A stretch of 35,265 nt of DNA from Osedax symbiont Rs1 (GTDB lineage: Bacteria; Pseudomonadota; Gammaproteobacteria; Pseudomonadales; Balneatricaceae), in the NCBI GenBank assembly GCA_000416275.1, contig ASZJ01000137.1, positions 1 to 35,265 of the forward strand, written 5' to 3'. A model generated the notes under the pieces. It saw nothing but the letters and a program-made list of their open reading frames with translations, did not search any database and was not told where the DNA came from. Shown here piece after piece: positions 35,239-35,265 of this stretch; within the stretch, counting starts at the first letter, position 1; every line of letters begins with the position of its first letter. Position numbers and translations under genes: made by a program.

Positions 35239-35265
35239 CCTGAATCCGTGACTTCAAAGTGAATA
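35239..35265. repeat. Left end of another CCTGAATC MITE (cut by window edge)
   Basis: CCTGAATCCGTGACTTCAAAGTGAATA matches the family end in the orientation of the copy at 25368. The element continues beyond the window. Confidence 0.75.

Overview
The window looks like a chromosomal accessory region of a free-living, probably marine gammaproteobacterium. This rests on the gene families present (a TctCBA/TctDE uptake system, a type VI secretion effector cassette, a sigma-54 regulon, KatG) and on the dense gammaproteobacterial-style repeats. No rRNA, tRNA or ribosomal protein gene is present, so finer placement is not possible. Base composition is moderate overall and more AT-rich in the defence block (about 7.7-14.3 kb).

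Left part (1-7.05 kb): a tripartite tricarboxylate-type transporter operon, tctC-tctB-tctA, on the minus strand. Its two-component regulator pair tctD-tctE is transcribed divergently, and a DMT/EamA exporter follows. A G9 tract lies directly at the tctD translation start, and a small palindromic repeat sits between tctC and tctB.

Defence block (7.05-14.4 kb): a candidate integron attC-like site is followed 18 bp later by an OLD-family ATPase/TOPRIM nuclease. Next come a DUF2130 protein with a visible PD-(D/E)xK-type motif, a SIR2 protein overlapping a HerA-type ATPase (the known SIR2-HerA antiviral pair), and a KTSC-domain protein. All are on the plus strand. A RelE/ParE-like toxin with its antitoxin follows on the minus strand.

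Weapon block (15.0-21.4 kb, minus strand): a complete IS1634-like insertion sequence abuts a T6SS-type module. The module has a DUF4123 adaptor, a polymorphic toxin whose C-terminus resembles NAD-targeting ART/TNT toxins, and two paralogous candidate immunity genes. The distal immunity gene is cut off exactly at the terminal repeat of the insertion sequence.

Metabolic block (22.2-26.4 kb): a PAS-AAA-HTH sigma-54 activator is divergent from a textbook -24/-12 promoter. That promoter drives a YjiH-family membrane protein, followed by an agmatinase/guanidinobutyrase-type ureohydrolase, suggesting regulated use of a guanidino compound.

Right part (26.4-35.3 kb): a pentapeptide-repeat protein, four small or unknown exported proteins, a truncated GNAT gene and katG are interspersed with mobile repeats. 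Three repeat families recur. One is a CCTGAATC...GATTCAGG MITE with 5-bp target duplications, in about nine copies. The second is a GGGACAGGCA...TGCCTGTCCC element carrying a terminator-like hairpin, in about six copies. The third is a GAGACCTCTGCATAAC MITE with one full and one partial copy. Several genes end inside, begin next to, or are broken by these repeats, so they visibly shape gene ends and operon structure here.
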